Shown: positions 1 to 8,615 of the stretch, in pieces | Position numbering within the stretch: the stretch's first letter is position 1 | Layout: every line of letters begins with the position of its first letter | From: Actinomycetota bacterium | Lineage (GTDB): Bacteria > Actinomycetota > Acidimicrobiia > IMCC26256 > PALSA-555 | Assembly: GCA_016870355.1 (NCBI GenBank) | Contig: VGBR01000001.1 | Coordinates: forward strand, 183,574-247,573 | Direction: 5' to 3' | Length of the DNA stretch: 64,000 nt | The notes under the pieces: generated by a model | Database searches by the model: none | Told to the model about the DNA's origin: nothing | What the model saw: only the letters and a program-made list of their open reading frames with translations | Translations under genes and position numbers: made by a program

Positions 1-260
1 GCGGCGTGGTGGTCGAGCACGTGAAGGGTCTCTCCGGCTCGAACGGCCTCAACGCTGCGACCGGCGAGTACGTGGACCTCATCAAGGAGGGCGTCATCGA
101 CGCCGCCAAGGTGACCCGCTCGGCGCTGCAGAACGCGGCGTCGATCGCGGCGCTGTTCCTCACCACCGAAGCAGTGGTGGCGGACAAGCCCGAAGACAAG
201 GGTGCCGGCGGCGGCATGCCCGGTGGCATGCCCGGCGGCATGGGGGACATGGACTTCTAA
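1..260 (+). CDS. groEL: Chaperonin GroEL, C-terminal end (5' part outside window)
   Basis: This is the last ~85 residues of the 60-kDa chaperonin that folds cytosolic proteins inside an ATP-driven double ring. The reading frame is open from the window edge, so the gene begins upstream; the GTG at base 6 is only an internal codon. The segment includes the conserved run around [20 protein letters not shown] and ends in the flexible Gly-Met tail ([16 protein letters not shown]) typical of GroEL. The Gly-Met rather than His-rich tail suggests the housekeeping type found in many actinobacteria, but the rest of the protein cannot be seen. Two strong hairpins follow the stop codon. No groES is visible in the window. 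Confidence 0.97.
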   Translation, partial: GVVVEHVKGLSGSNGLNAATGEYVDLIKEGVIDAAKVTRSALQNAASIAALFLTTEAVVADKPEDKGAGGGMPGGMPGGMGDMDF

Positions 261-261
261 G

Positions 262-288
262 CACGAGGGGGGCTGCGCCCCCCTCGTG
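262..288 (+). terminator. Hairpin directly after groEL
   Basis: A perfect 11-bp inverted repeat (CACGAGGGGGG / CCCCCCTCGTG) with a 5-nt loop starts one base after the groEL stop codon. It lacks a U-tract, so it may act as a GC-rich terminator or as a 3'-end stabiliser. Confidence 0.7.
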
Positions 289-376
289 AGCTCCCCCCGG
301 CGCGAAGTCGGGAGGTGCCCACGGTGTCGGCGGGCGGCAACGCCACCCGCCGGCGAACCAGCAGAGTCCGAGCAGA

Positions 377-400
377 GAAGGGGCCTTCGGGCCCCTTCTT
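377..400 (+). terminator. UUCG-tetraloop terminator downstream of groEL
   Basis: A perfect 9-bp stem, GAAGGGGCC / GGCCCCTTC, is closed by a TTCG tetraloop and followed by TT. This is the second hairpin after groEL. A weaker stem (CGGCGGG/CCCGCCG, about 328-351) lies between the two. Confidence 0.8.
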
Positions 401-472
401 CGCGTCCGGGTCCGCATCTCGCCTTGTGTCCGCGGGTACAACTGCTCGATCGAAGAGCGGCGGATCTGCTCG

Positions 473-886
473 GTGGTGCTCCACAAGTGGGGTGATTACA
501 AGCCGGTCCTGCCCGCGGCCACGCTCCAGTTCCTCGACCGAGAGCCCTATCTCGATGCGGCGCGTGCGGACGCTCGAGTCCGTGACGAGATGGTCATGGG
601 CCTCTTCGCCGACTTCGAAGCCGAGTTCCGCGAGCCCGTCCTCACCGACGTCGACCAAGAGCTCGTCACGGTCTGCCCACCGCTGATGCGCCAGATCGTC
701 GAGCCTGAGGTGCCGCGCATCCAGCGGGCCTACGTCGAAGGCGCGTTCATGCGCCGCATGTTCCGTCTCCTCGTCGAAGGTGAAGGATGGGAAGCCGACG
801 CGCAGGTGCGTGACGTGATGGCCCGCCACTTCCCGTTCCACCTCGTGGCCGTCGAGGCGGTCGAGCGCACGCCCGCCGAGTCGTGA
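473..886 (+). CDS. Hypothetical protein, acidic, 137 aa
   Basis: I do not recognise this family. The product is acidic and mostly helical, with runs such as DEMVMGLFADFEAEF and a C-terminal segment containing VRDVMARHFPFHLVAVEAVE. It has no signal peptide, membrane span or cysteine motif. The frame stays open upstream to about base 400 and still reads plausibly (EERRICSVVLHKW), but no ATG/GTG/TTG occurs there, so GTG 473 (or the next codon, GTG 476) is the only usual start; a rare start further upstream is possible. The gene sits alone between the groEL terminators and hemQ. The opposite-strand ORF over the same bases looks like a shadow. Confidence 0.6.
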   Translation: MVLHKWGDYKPVLPAATLQFLDREPYLDAARADARVRDEMVMGLFADFEAEFREPVLTDVDQELVTVCPPLMRQIVEPEVPRIQRAYVEGAFMRRMFRLLVEGEGWEADAQVRDVMARHFPFHLVAVEAVERTPAES

Positions 887-946
887 CTCGCTTGTAGGTC
901 TCGACCGATAAGCACGTCGCTGAGTATTTATTCACGGCGCGGCCGG

Positions 947-952
947 TAGCCT
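947..952 (+). promoter_or_regulatory. -10 box of hemQ (leaderless type)
   Basis: TAGCCT ends 8 nt before the hemQ GTG, so the transcript probably begins at or next to the start codon. There is no Shine-Dalgarno sequence in the gap. Confidence 0.55.
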
Positions 953-960
953 CGTAGGCC

Positions 961-1752
961 GTGGACACCTCCAAAGAGCGTGTGGAACCGTCGGTCGGCT
1001 GGGGGGTGCTGCACCTCTTCTATCGAGTCGACGCGGCGCGCGCCGAGCAGGAGCCCGGGGGGGCCAAGCGCGTCCTCGATGCGATCGACGGCTTCGTCGA
1101 CGACGACCACCAGGTCCTGACCTACGCCGTGCTCGGCCACAAGGCCGACCTCGGCGTGCTCGCGCTCGGGCCTGACCTGGCACGACTCCAGGCGTTCGAG
1201 CAGGAGCTGTCCCTCGCGCCAATCATCCCGACGTGGTCGTACGTGTCGTTGACCGAGCAGTCCGAGTACGGCGCGACCGAGGACGACGAGCGCAAGCGCC
1301 TCGCCGATGAAGACGAGTTGACCGACCCGGCCGAGGTCGAGGAACGACTCGTCACGTGGCGGGAGCGCATCGAGCACTACCGCGAGCAGCGGATCCACCC
1401 GCGGCTGCCGATGAAGCGAACGATCTGCTTCTATCCGATGTCGAAGCGCCGCAGCGCCGACGCCAACTGGTACGACTTGCCGTTCGACGAGCGCAAGAAG
1501 CTCATGGCCGGGCACGCGAAGGTCGGGCGCACCTACGCGGGTCGGGTGCTCCAGCTCATCACCGGCTCCACCGGGATCGACGACTGGGAGTGGGGCGTGA
1601 CGCTCCTCGCCGACGATCCCGCCGCGCTGAAGGAGATCGTCTACGAGATGCGCTTCGACGAGGTGTCGGCGCGCTTCGCCGAGTTCGGGCCCTTCTACAC
1701 GGGGCTCGTGCTGGAGCCGCGAGACGCGCTCGCGCGCATCGGCCTCGAATGA
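961..1752 (+). CDS. hemQ: Coproheme decarboxylase HemQ (chlorite dismutase family)
   Basis: HemQ (ChdC) performs the last step of the coproporphyrin-dependent heme pathway, oxidatively decarboxylating two propionates of coproheme to give heme b in the cytosol. The 263-aa protein has the usual family length. Landmarks are FYPMSKRR and NWYDLPFDERKKLM, which carries the tyrosine expected to form the catalytic radical in actinobacterial enzymes, then GHAKVGRTY with the proximal heme histidine, and the hallmark TGSTGIDDWEWGVTL. GTG 961 is chosen because it opens the conserved N-terminus and follows a leaderless-type -10. The stop overlaps the next ATG by four bases, so the three genes to 2713 form an operon. 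Confidence 0.93.
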   Translation: MDTSKERVEPSVGWGVLHLFYRVDAARAEQEPGGAKRVLDAIDGFVDDDHQVLTYAVLGHKADLGVLALGPDLARLQAFEQELSLAPIIPTWSYVSLTEQSEYGATEDDERKRLADEDELTDPAEVEERLVTWRERIEHYREQRIHPRLPMKRTICFYPMSKRRSADANWYDLPFDERKKLMAGHAKVGRTYAGRVLQLITGSTGIDDWEWGVTLLADDPAALKEIVYEMRFDEVSARFAEFGPFYTGLVLEPRDALARIGLE

Positions 1753-2255
1753 CCTCAGCCTTTCACCTTGCGCATCTCAACATCGGGCGCATGCTCGCAC
1801 CCATCGGCGCGCCCGAAGTCGCCGACTTCACCGCCGCGCTCGATCCGATCAACGCGATCGCCGACGCCGCGCCGGGCTTCGTGTGGCGGCTCCAGACCGA
1901 CGAGGGCAACGCCACCGCGCTCCACGTGTTCGAGGGTGACGACCTGCTGCTCATCAACATGTCGTTGTGGGAGTCGCTCGAGGCGCTCTCGGACTTCGTC
2001 TACCGGAGCGCGCACGTCGATGTGATGCGGCGCCGGCGGGAATGGTTCGAGAAGCTGGACGAGGCGTTCATGGTGCTGTGGTGGATCCCGGCCGGGATGC
2101 TCCCCGACATCGAGGACGCGAAGCGCCGCCTGGAGCACATTCGCACGCACGGACCCACACCGACCGCGTTCGCCTTCCGGCAGTCCTTCCCTCCGGACGC
2201 GAAAGTCGACGCAGTTGCCGATGTGGATGATCGGCGGGCGTGCCCGACGGGGTAG
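1749..2255 (+). CDS. DUF3291 domain protein
   Basis: A 168-aa protein of the DUF3291 type, a small alpha/beta-barrel-like fold related to heme- and monooxygenase-type dimeric barrels. The start ATG overlaps the hemQ stop (ATGA); the longer upstream part of the tracked ORF is a shadow of hemQ. Recognisable segments are HLAHLNIGRMLAP at the N-terminus, VWRLQTDEGNATA and the aromatic patch AFMVLWWIPAGMLP. The family has no settled function. Tight coupling to hemQ suggests, without proving, a role connected to heme or an oxidative reaction. Confidence 0.85.
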   Translation: MTSAFHLAHLNIGRMLAPIGAPEVADFTAALDPINAIADAAPGFVWRLQTDEGNATALHVFEGDDLLLINMSLWESLEALSDFVYRSAHVDVMRRRREWFEKLDEAFMVLWWIPAGMLPDIEDAKRRLEHIRTHGPTPTAFAFRQSFPPDAKVDAVADVDDRRACPTG

Positions 2256-2713
2256 CCCGGCTTGGCGAGACCGGCGACGCGATCGTCGCGGGCGTCGAGC
2301 GCTGCATGCCCGGATGGGCCGTCGCCCAGGTCGACCGGATCCTCGTCGCCTGGGGGGAGCTCGATCCCGCTGCTCACGCGGACGCGATCGACGAGGCGCG
2401 AGCCGCGGGAATCGCCGCCGCTCGGCGAATCGCTGACGAGCTCCGTCAGCTGCTCGCGCTCGACCCCGCCGAACAGGCGGCGACGCCGCTCGAGGTCGTG
2501 CGGGGCGCGGTGCGTGAGCCCACCGCCGTGCTCGCCGCCGCCGGGGTGCCCCCGGTCGTGCGGGATGCCTTCGAGGAGCGCTCGTTGCCCGACGACGTCT
2601 ACGGCCTGGCGCCCAGGACCCTCGGCGAACTCGGCGACGAGTCGCTCGCCCCGCTCCACCTGGCGTGGGGCATGGCCAAGGCGGCCGTCCTCAGGGCTCG
2701 TGCGGCTGGCTGA
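2240..2713 (+). CDS. Hypothetical protein, 157 aa, third gene of hemQ operon
   Basis: The GTG start lies 16 bp inside the DUF3291 gene, consistent with translational coupling. I do not recognise the family. The protein is Ala/Leu-rich and helical, with motifs such as MPGWAVAQVDRILVAWG and a conserved-looking C-terminal stretch (PLHLAWGMAKAAVLRARA). No signal peptide or transmembrane segment is evident. Codon use matches its neighbours, so it is probably a real native gene. The GlnR-like box of the ammonium operon begins five bases after its stop. Confidence 0.7.
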   Translation: MPDGVARLGETGDAIVAGVERCMPGWAVAQVDRILVAWGELDPAAHADAIDEARAAGIAAARRIADELRQLLALDPAEQAATPLEVVRGAVREPTAVLAAAGVPPVVRDAFEERSLPDDVYGLAPRTLGELGDESLAPLHLAWGMAKAAVLRARAAG

Positions 2714-2717
2714 CCCG

Positions 2718-2755
2718 TTCACAAGACCGAAACACTCCCGCTACCGGAGAGAAAC
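2718..2755 (+). promoter_or_regulatory. GlnR-type double box upstream of amt-glnB-glnD
   Basis: Four pentamers with exact 6-nt spacers: TTCAC-n6-GAAAC-n6-GCTAC-n6-GAAAC. The actinobacterial GlnR consensus is gTnAC-n6-GaAAC repeated twice with the same spacing. Both GAAAC half-sites are perfect and each gTnAC site has one mismatch. The box ends 78 bp before the amt start, as expected for nitrogen-responsive control of this operon. Confidence 0.72.
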
Positions 2756-2833
2756 AGCCCGCTGTGAGAGTGCCGCCCAACTTCAAGTGAGCAGGTCCGG
2801 TCGCGCGCCGGGCGAACGGTGGAAGGGGAACGT

Positions 2834-4434
<1,601 letters not shown>

Positions 4435-4452
4435 GCGGACGTTCACGGTCGT

Positions 4453-4500
4453 CGCGAGCGAGCGGCCGCGAGCCGGGTATCCAGGTTCGCAGGGAGCGAG
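4453..4500 (+). repeat. Short palindromic dispersed repeat, copy A (glnB-glnD spacer)
   Basis: The 48 bp beginning GCGAGCGAGCGGCCGCGAGC match, with about six or seven mismatches, the reverse complement of 9496-9543 inside the acyl-CoA dehydrogenase gene. The core can fold (GCGAGCC / GGTTCGC, one wobble pair). Here it occupies most of the glnB-glnD spacer. Confidence 0.72.
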
Positions 4501-4520
4501 CCAGGTTTGATGTTGCGACT

Positions 4521-6905
4521 GTGAGCGGAAAGACGGCGAATGCGCTGAAAGCCGCGCAGGCCCAAGCGGTCGATGACCGGGGCCTGCGCGGCAGCGCGTT
4601 CGGACGCAGGCTCAGCGAGGCGCTCGACGAGGCTTGTCGGGAAGCAGCCACGGATGTCGATCTGCCCGGCCGTTGGGTCGTCGTCGCGTTGGGTTCGTAC
4701 GCGCGTCGCGAGCAGTGTCCCGGATCCGACATCGACATCATGCTTGTGCACGACGGTGCGGCACGCGGGACGCTCGCATCCGCCGCTGCCGAGGCGCTCT
4801 GGTTCCCGCTCTGGGATGCCGGCTTCGTGCTCGGTCACTCGCTGCGCACGCCGAAGGAAGCGGTGGCGCTGGCTCGCGAAGACGTCGACACCCTGACCGG
4901 ACTGCTCGACGTGCGGGCGGTCACCGGCGACGAGGACCTCGCGCACGAGGTCGTGCGCAAGACCCGCGAGCTTGCGCAGGGTCGACAGAAGAAGATCATC
5001 GCGGCGCTGGCTGAACGCGCGGCTGCCCGTCACGAGCGGCCCGGGCCGATCGCGGAGATGCTCGCGCCAAACCTCAAGGACGGTACCGGGGGACTACGCG
5101 ACATTCAGGCGCTCGAGTGGGCCGGCTGGACCATGGGTGAGCCGGGGGGCGTCGACGCGCTGGTCAAGGCAGGGATCCTGCAGTCTCAAGATCCCGCGAT
5201 GCTCGACGCGGCTCGAGCGCGACTGTTGGAAGCGCGCGTCGAGCTGCACCGAGTCACCGGGACGCGCTCCGACGTGCTCGAGCTCCAGGAGCAGGACGCC
5301 GTCGCGGCTGCCCTCGAGTATGCCGATGCCGACGCGCTCGTGCGGGACCTCTCCGCAGCCAGTCGTGCCGTGACCTGGGTCACGACTGAGGTCTGGCGAC
5401 GCCTTCGTGCGCGCACTGGACGCGGACGCTCGCGCAACCTTCAAGCCGGCGTCGTAGAGCGCGACGGGGTGGTCGCACTGGACCCCTCGGCACCGACCGA
5501 CGCCGCTACGAGCCTCACGCTGGCTGCGTACGCCGCTGACAAGCAACTTCCGATCGAACGCGGAACGCTCGAGCGTCTTCGCACCGTCGACCCAGACACG
5601 TGGAACGACGAGGCACGGACCCAGCTGATCACGCTGCTCCGAGCGGGTAGCCGTGCCATCCCCGTCGTTGAGGCGCTTGACCAGGTCGGCGCGCTGGTCG
5701 CGCTCGTGCCGGAGTGGTCGTGCGTCCAGGCGCGGCCGCAGCGCAACGCCTACCACCGCTTCACCGTCGACCGGCATCTCCTCGAATGCGTGGCCGAGTG
5801 CGCGCGTCTTCTCGACGAGAAGGGCTTCGATGGTGACGCGGCGCGGCGGTGTCGTACTGACCTGTTGTTGCTTGGCGCGCTCTTGCACGACATCGGGAAG
5901 GGGATCCCCGGCGACGACCACTCGATCACGGGTGCGCGGGCCGCTCGGGTGATCACCGAACGGATCGGGCTCGATGCTCACGGTGTCGAGGTCGTCGACT
6001 GGCTCGTCCAGAACCACCTGTTGCTGGCCGACACCGCGACTCGCCGAGATCTCGCCGACGAAGAGACGATCATTCGCGTCGGCCGAGCCGTGCGAGACAC
6101 GGAGCGTCTCGACCTCCTCTACGCACTGACCGTCGCGGACTCATGTGCCACCGGGCCGGCCGCGTGGAGCAGCGCCAAGGCCGTGCTCGTGCGCCAGCTG
6201 TTCCTCGAAGCCGATGCCCTCCTGGAACGAGGTGTGGTCGGTCCCGGGCTGAGCGATGAGCGGCTCGCAGCCTTGGAGCGGAACAAGGAAGCCCTCGCGA
6301 ACCTGCAGCTCGCAGTGGCGTGGGAGGACCGAACCGACGGACTGGTCGAGTGCACGGTCGTGGCACCTGACCGCACCGGCCTGCTCGCAACCGTGACCGC
6401 GGTGCTCGCGCTGCACGGCTTCGACATCCGCAGCGCGTCGGCGTACGGCGACGAGTCGGGGATGGCGCTCGAGGTGTACCGCGGCGTCGACACCTTCGAA
6501 CGCCTCGATGACGCCGGTCGGCGCGGGATCGAGTCGGACATCGACGCCGCGATCAACGGGACGCTCCCGGTGCGACGACGGCTCGACGAGCGCATTCGTC
6601 GTTACCGCCACCAGCAACCACCCGATGCTGCCGTCGAGGTTCGCTTCGATCTCGACGCGTCGAGCGCGGCAACCGTGTGCGAGGTGCACGCACCGGACGC
6701 CGTCGGATTGCTCGCGCGCATCGCCGCAGTGTTCGCCGACCTCGAGATCGACGTGAACGCCGCGCTGGTGTCGACGCTCGGCGAGCGCGTCGTCGACGTC
6801 TTCTACGTGCAGGACTCACACGGCGCCAAGATCACCGATCCTGCGGTGCTCGAACGACTGCGCGCCACGATCGTGGCGCGCCTGAGTACTGATTCAGTCG
6901 GCTGA
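4521..6905 (+). CDS. glnD: [Protein-PII] nucleotidylyltransferase GlnD
   Basis: Bifunctional sensor that adds a nucleotide to PII and removes it according to glutamine level. Domains in order: an N-terminal nucleotidyltransferase with GSYARREQCPGSDIDIML (G-S and D-x-D metal ligands), a PII-uridylylation middle region, an HD domain (HRFTVDRHLLE ... LLGALLHDIGKG), and two C-terminal ACT domains beginning CTVVAPDRTGLLATV and CEVHAPDAVGLLARI that bind glutamine. At 794 aa it is somewhat shorter than the E. coli enzyme, which is usual for actinobacteria. GTG 4521 is the first start after the repeat-bearing spacer. Being third in amt-glnB-glnD supports the assignment; whether it uridylylates or adenylylates cannot be read from sequence. 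Confidence 0.94.
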   Translation: MSGKTANALKAAQAQAVDDRGLRGSAFGRRLSEALDEACREAATDVDLPGRWVVVALGSYARREQCPGSDIDIMLVHDGAARGTLASAAAEALWFPLWDAGFVLGHSLRTPKEAVALAREDVDTLTGLLDVRAVTGDEDLAHEVVRKTRELAQGRQKKIIAALAERAAARHERPGPIAEMLAPNLKDGTGGLRDIQALEWAGWTMGEPGGVDALVKAGILQSQDPAMLDAARARLLEARVELHRVTGTRSDVLELQEQDAVAAALEYADADALVRDLSAASRAVTWVTTEVWRRLRARTGRGRSRNLQAGVVERDGVVALDPSAPTDAATSLTLAAYAADKQLPIERGTLERLRTVDPDTWNDEARTQLITLLRAGSRAIPVVEALDQVGALVALVPEWSCVQARPQRNAYHRFTVDRHLLECVAECARLLDEKGFDGDAARRCRTDLLLLGALLHDIGKGIPGDDHSITGARAARVITERIGLDAHGVEVVDWLVQNHLLLADTATRRDLADEETIIRVGRAVRDTERLDLLYALTVADSCATGPAAWSSAKAVLVRQLFLEADALLERGVVGPGLSDERLAALERNKEALANLQLAVAWEDRTDGLVECTVVAPDRTGLLATVTAVLALHGFDIRSASAYGDESGMALEVYRGVDTFERLDDAGRRGIESDIDAAINGTLPVRRRLDERIRRYRHQQPPDAAVEVRFDLDASSAATVCEVHAPDAVGLLARIAAVFADLEIDVNAALVSTLGERVVDVFYVQDSHGAKITDPAVLERLRATIVARLSTDSVG

Positions 6906-7586
6906 GTCCTCGCCGCGCCATGCCGGCGTGCGGGGGAGGTCGAAGTCTACGGGTCGTTGCTTGCCTTCGATCGCGTCGAACGCGGTGTCGACCCAACGCG
7001 CACCGCCGGCCAGCGGCCAAGGCAGCGCGTCGCGCGCGAAGAACCCGACGTCGCGCGTCTCGAGCGGATGCCCTTGCAGATCGCCGCCGAGCACACGGCA
7101 GTGGAAGACGATGGAGTACAGCGGGAGGCGGGCGAACCCCAGCCGCAGCCCATCGAACACCGCGATGATCGACACCGGCTCGATCTCGATGCCGGTCTCC
7201 TCGTGCACCTCTTTGATGGCGACCTCTGACGGCGAATAGCCAACGTCGGCCCATCCCACCGGGTAGAGCCACACGCCCGAGTCAGCCCGTTGCGTGAGGA
7301 GGATCTCGTTCTTGTCGTTGCCGACGACCGCGGCGACAGCAACCTTCGGCGTCACGTAGCCGGCCACTCCTTCGCCCACACTGGCGAGCCACTCCTCGAA
7401 GAGGGCGTCGGCTTCGGCCTCTTCGATCGCCGCGGCACGGATGTCGGCGGCGACCTTCAGCACCTCTTCGAACCGCTCCTTCTCGTACAGGCTCTGCGTG
7501 AAACCGAGTCCGGTGCGCGCGATCCCCGAAAGCGTCTCGGCCCAGCGGAGCAGATCGACCGCGGAGATCTGGTGCTCGTCGCTCAT
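6894..7586 (-). CDS. NUDIX hydrolase
   Basis: A 230-aa pyrophosphohydrolase with an N-terminal helical extension (about 75 residues, DLLRWAETLSGIARTGLGF) of the kind found in NUDIX_N-type proteins, then the NUDIX fold. The box reads SEVAIKEVHEETGIEI, with Lys in place of the usual Arg of REUxEE but both catalytic glutamates kept. ATG 7586 is chosen since it overlaps the pyrE stop (ATGA); the upstream part of the tracked ORF is the shadow of pyrE. Family members hydrolyse nucleoside diphosphate-linked compounds, and coupling to pyrE suggests a nucleotide substrate. The 3' end overlaps the glnD 3' end by 12 bp, tail to tail. Confidence 0.88.
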   Translation of the reverse strand: MSDEHQISAVDLLRWAETLSGIARTGLGFTQSLYEKERFEEVLKVAADIRAAAIEEAEADALFEEWLASVGEGVAGYVTPKVAVAAVVGNDKNEILLTQRADSGVWLYPVGWADVGYSPSEVAIKEVHEETGIEIEPVSIIAVFDGLRLGFARLPLYSIVFHCRVLGGDLQGHPLETRDVGFFARDALPWPLAGGARWVDTAFDAIEGKQRPVDFDLPRTPAWRGEDSAD

Positions 7587-8101
7587 GGAATGAGCTCCGA
7601 CATCGTGAACAGCGCCCGGAGCTCGACGTCGATCTCGGCGAGCGCTTCGGGCCCGCCGGACTCGCGGTTGATGACGCAGAGCGCGACGTCGACCTCGGCA
7701 TTGCGGTCGCGTAGGTCTTGGCACGATGCGACGACCTGTCCGCCCGACGTGACGACGTCTTCGACGACGGTCAGCCGCACACCGGCGACGTCGCGACCTT
7801 CGGCGAGCTGACACGTGCCGTACGTCTTGGCTTCCTTGCGGACGAACACCGCAGGGAGCCCCGTCACCTGCGAGAGCATCGTGGCCAGCGGCACGCCGCC
7901 GAGCTCGAGGCCGGCGAGCGCGTCGGTCGTGTCCGGGACCAGCGGCGCGAGCGCGTCGGCGATGGCGCGCAACAGCTGGGGATCAGACTCGAAGCGGTAC
8001 TTGTCGAAGTACTCGGTGCTCGTCGCACCTGACCGGAGGGTGAACTCCCCGGTGAGGTGCGCGACGTCGTAGATGGCGCGCGCCAGTGCGTCTCGGTCCA
8101 T
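7583..8101 (-). CDS. pyrE: Orotate phosphoribosyltransferase
   Basis: PyrE joins orotate to PRPP to make OMP in de novo pyrimidine synthesis. The 172-aa protein shows FTLRSGATSTEYFDKYRFE near the N-terminus, the hood lysine region FVRKEAKTYGT and the PRPP-binding loop VVEDVVTSGGQ. The start ATG overlaps the stop of the upstream unknown gene (TGATG), and its own stop overlaps the NUDIX start, so 8595-6894 is one coupled minus-strand operon. No other pyr genes are nearby. Confidence 0.93.
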   Translation of the reverse strand: MDRDALARAIYDVAHLTGEFTLRSGATSTEYFDKYRFESDPQLLRAIADALAPLVPDTTDALAGLELGGVPLATMLSQVTGLPAVFVRKEAKTYGTCQLAEGRDVAGVRLTVVEDVVTSGGQVVASCQDLRDRNAEVDVALCVINRESGGPEALAEIDVELRALFTMSELIP

Positions 8102-8595
8102 CAGCCCGCTCGCAAGTCGTCGAGGAGCAGTGCCACGAGTGAGACGGTGCCTTCGGCGCGTTCCCACGCGTCACCGATGCGCTGATGATCGACGAGTCCC
8201 GACGCACTTGGTGCGATGCCGAGCATGTCGCGCGCAGTTCCCACGAGGATCGGAGGCTCCACCTCGTCACCGTACGCCGGAAAGCACTCCAGCCCATCCC
8301 ACAGCGAGGCGAGCTCTCGATGCTCCGACCCGAGTGCCAGATGTTCGGTGCCCAAGCCGCTCGCCAGCCCGCCCACCACCGCGTCCCACACGTCGTAGTG
8401 CGTGCACCCCGCCGGGGTGCGATACGACGCGACGGGATGGAGACGCCATTCGAGGTGGATGCCACCCGATTCGCTGTCGGTCAGCCACGTCTGGGTGCCG
8501 TTCACGTAGCTGTCGACCGGTGTGCCCAGCCGCTCGTCCAGCGCAAGCACCAGCTCCGTCGAGATGGTCCAGACCGCCGCGGGTGTCAGTGCCAC
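8101..8595 (-). CDS. Hypothetical protein preceding pyrE, 164 aa
   Basis: I do not recognise the family. It is a soluble acidic protein with several aromatic/His patches (SGGIHLEWRLHPVASY, GCTHYDVWDAVVGGL) and a C-terminal helical tail. It opens with ATG 8595, 20 bp after the acyl-CoA dehydrogenase stop, and is translationally coupled to pyrE by a one-base overlap. Coupling hints at a link with nucleotide metabolism or phosphoribosylation, but nothing in the sequence fixes a role. Confidence 0.75.
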   Translation of the reverse strand: MALTPAAVWTISTELVLALDERLGTPVDSYVNGTQTWLTDSESGGIHLEWRLHPVASYRTPAGCTHYDVWDAVVGGLASGLGTEHLALGSEHRELASLWDGLECFPAYGDEVEPPILVGTARDMLGIAPSASGLVDHQRIGDAWERAEGTVSLVALLLDDLRAG

Positions 8596-8615
8596 ACAGA
8601 CCTCGAGGACGGGCG

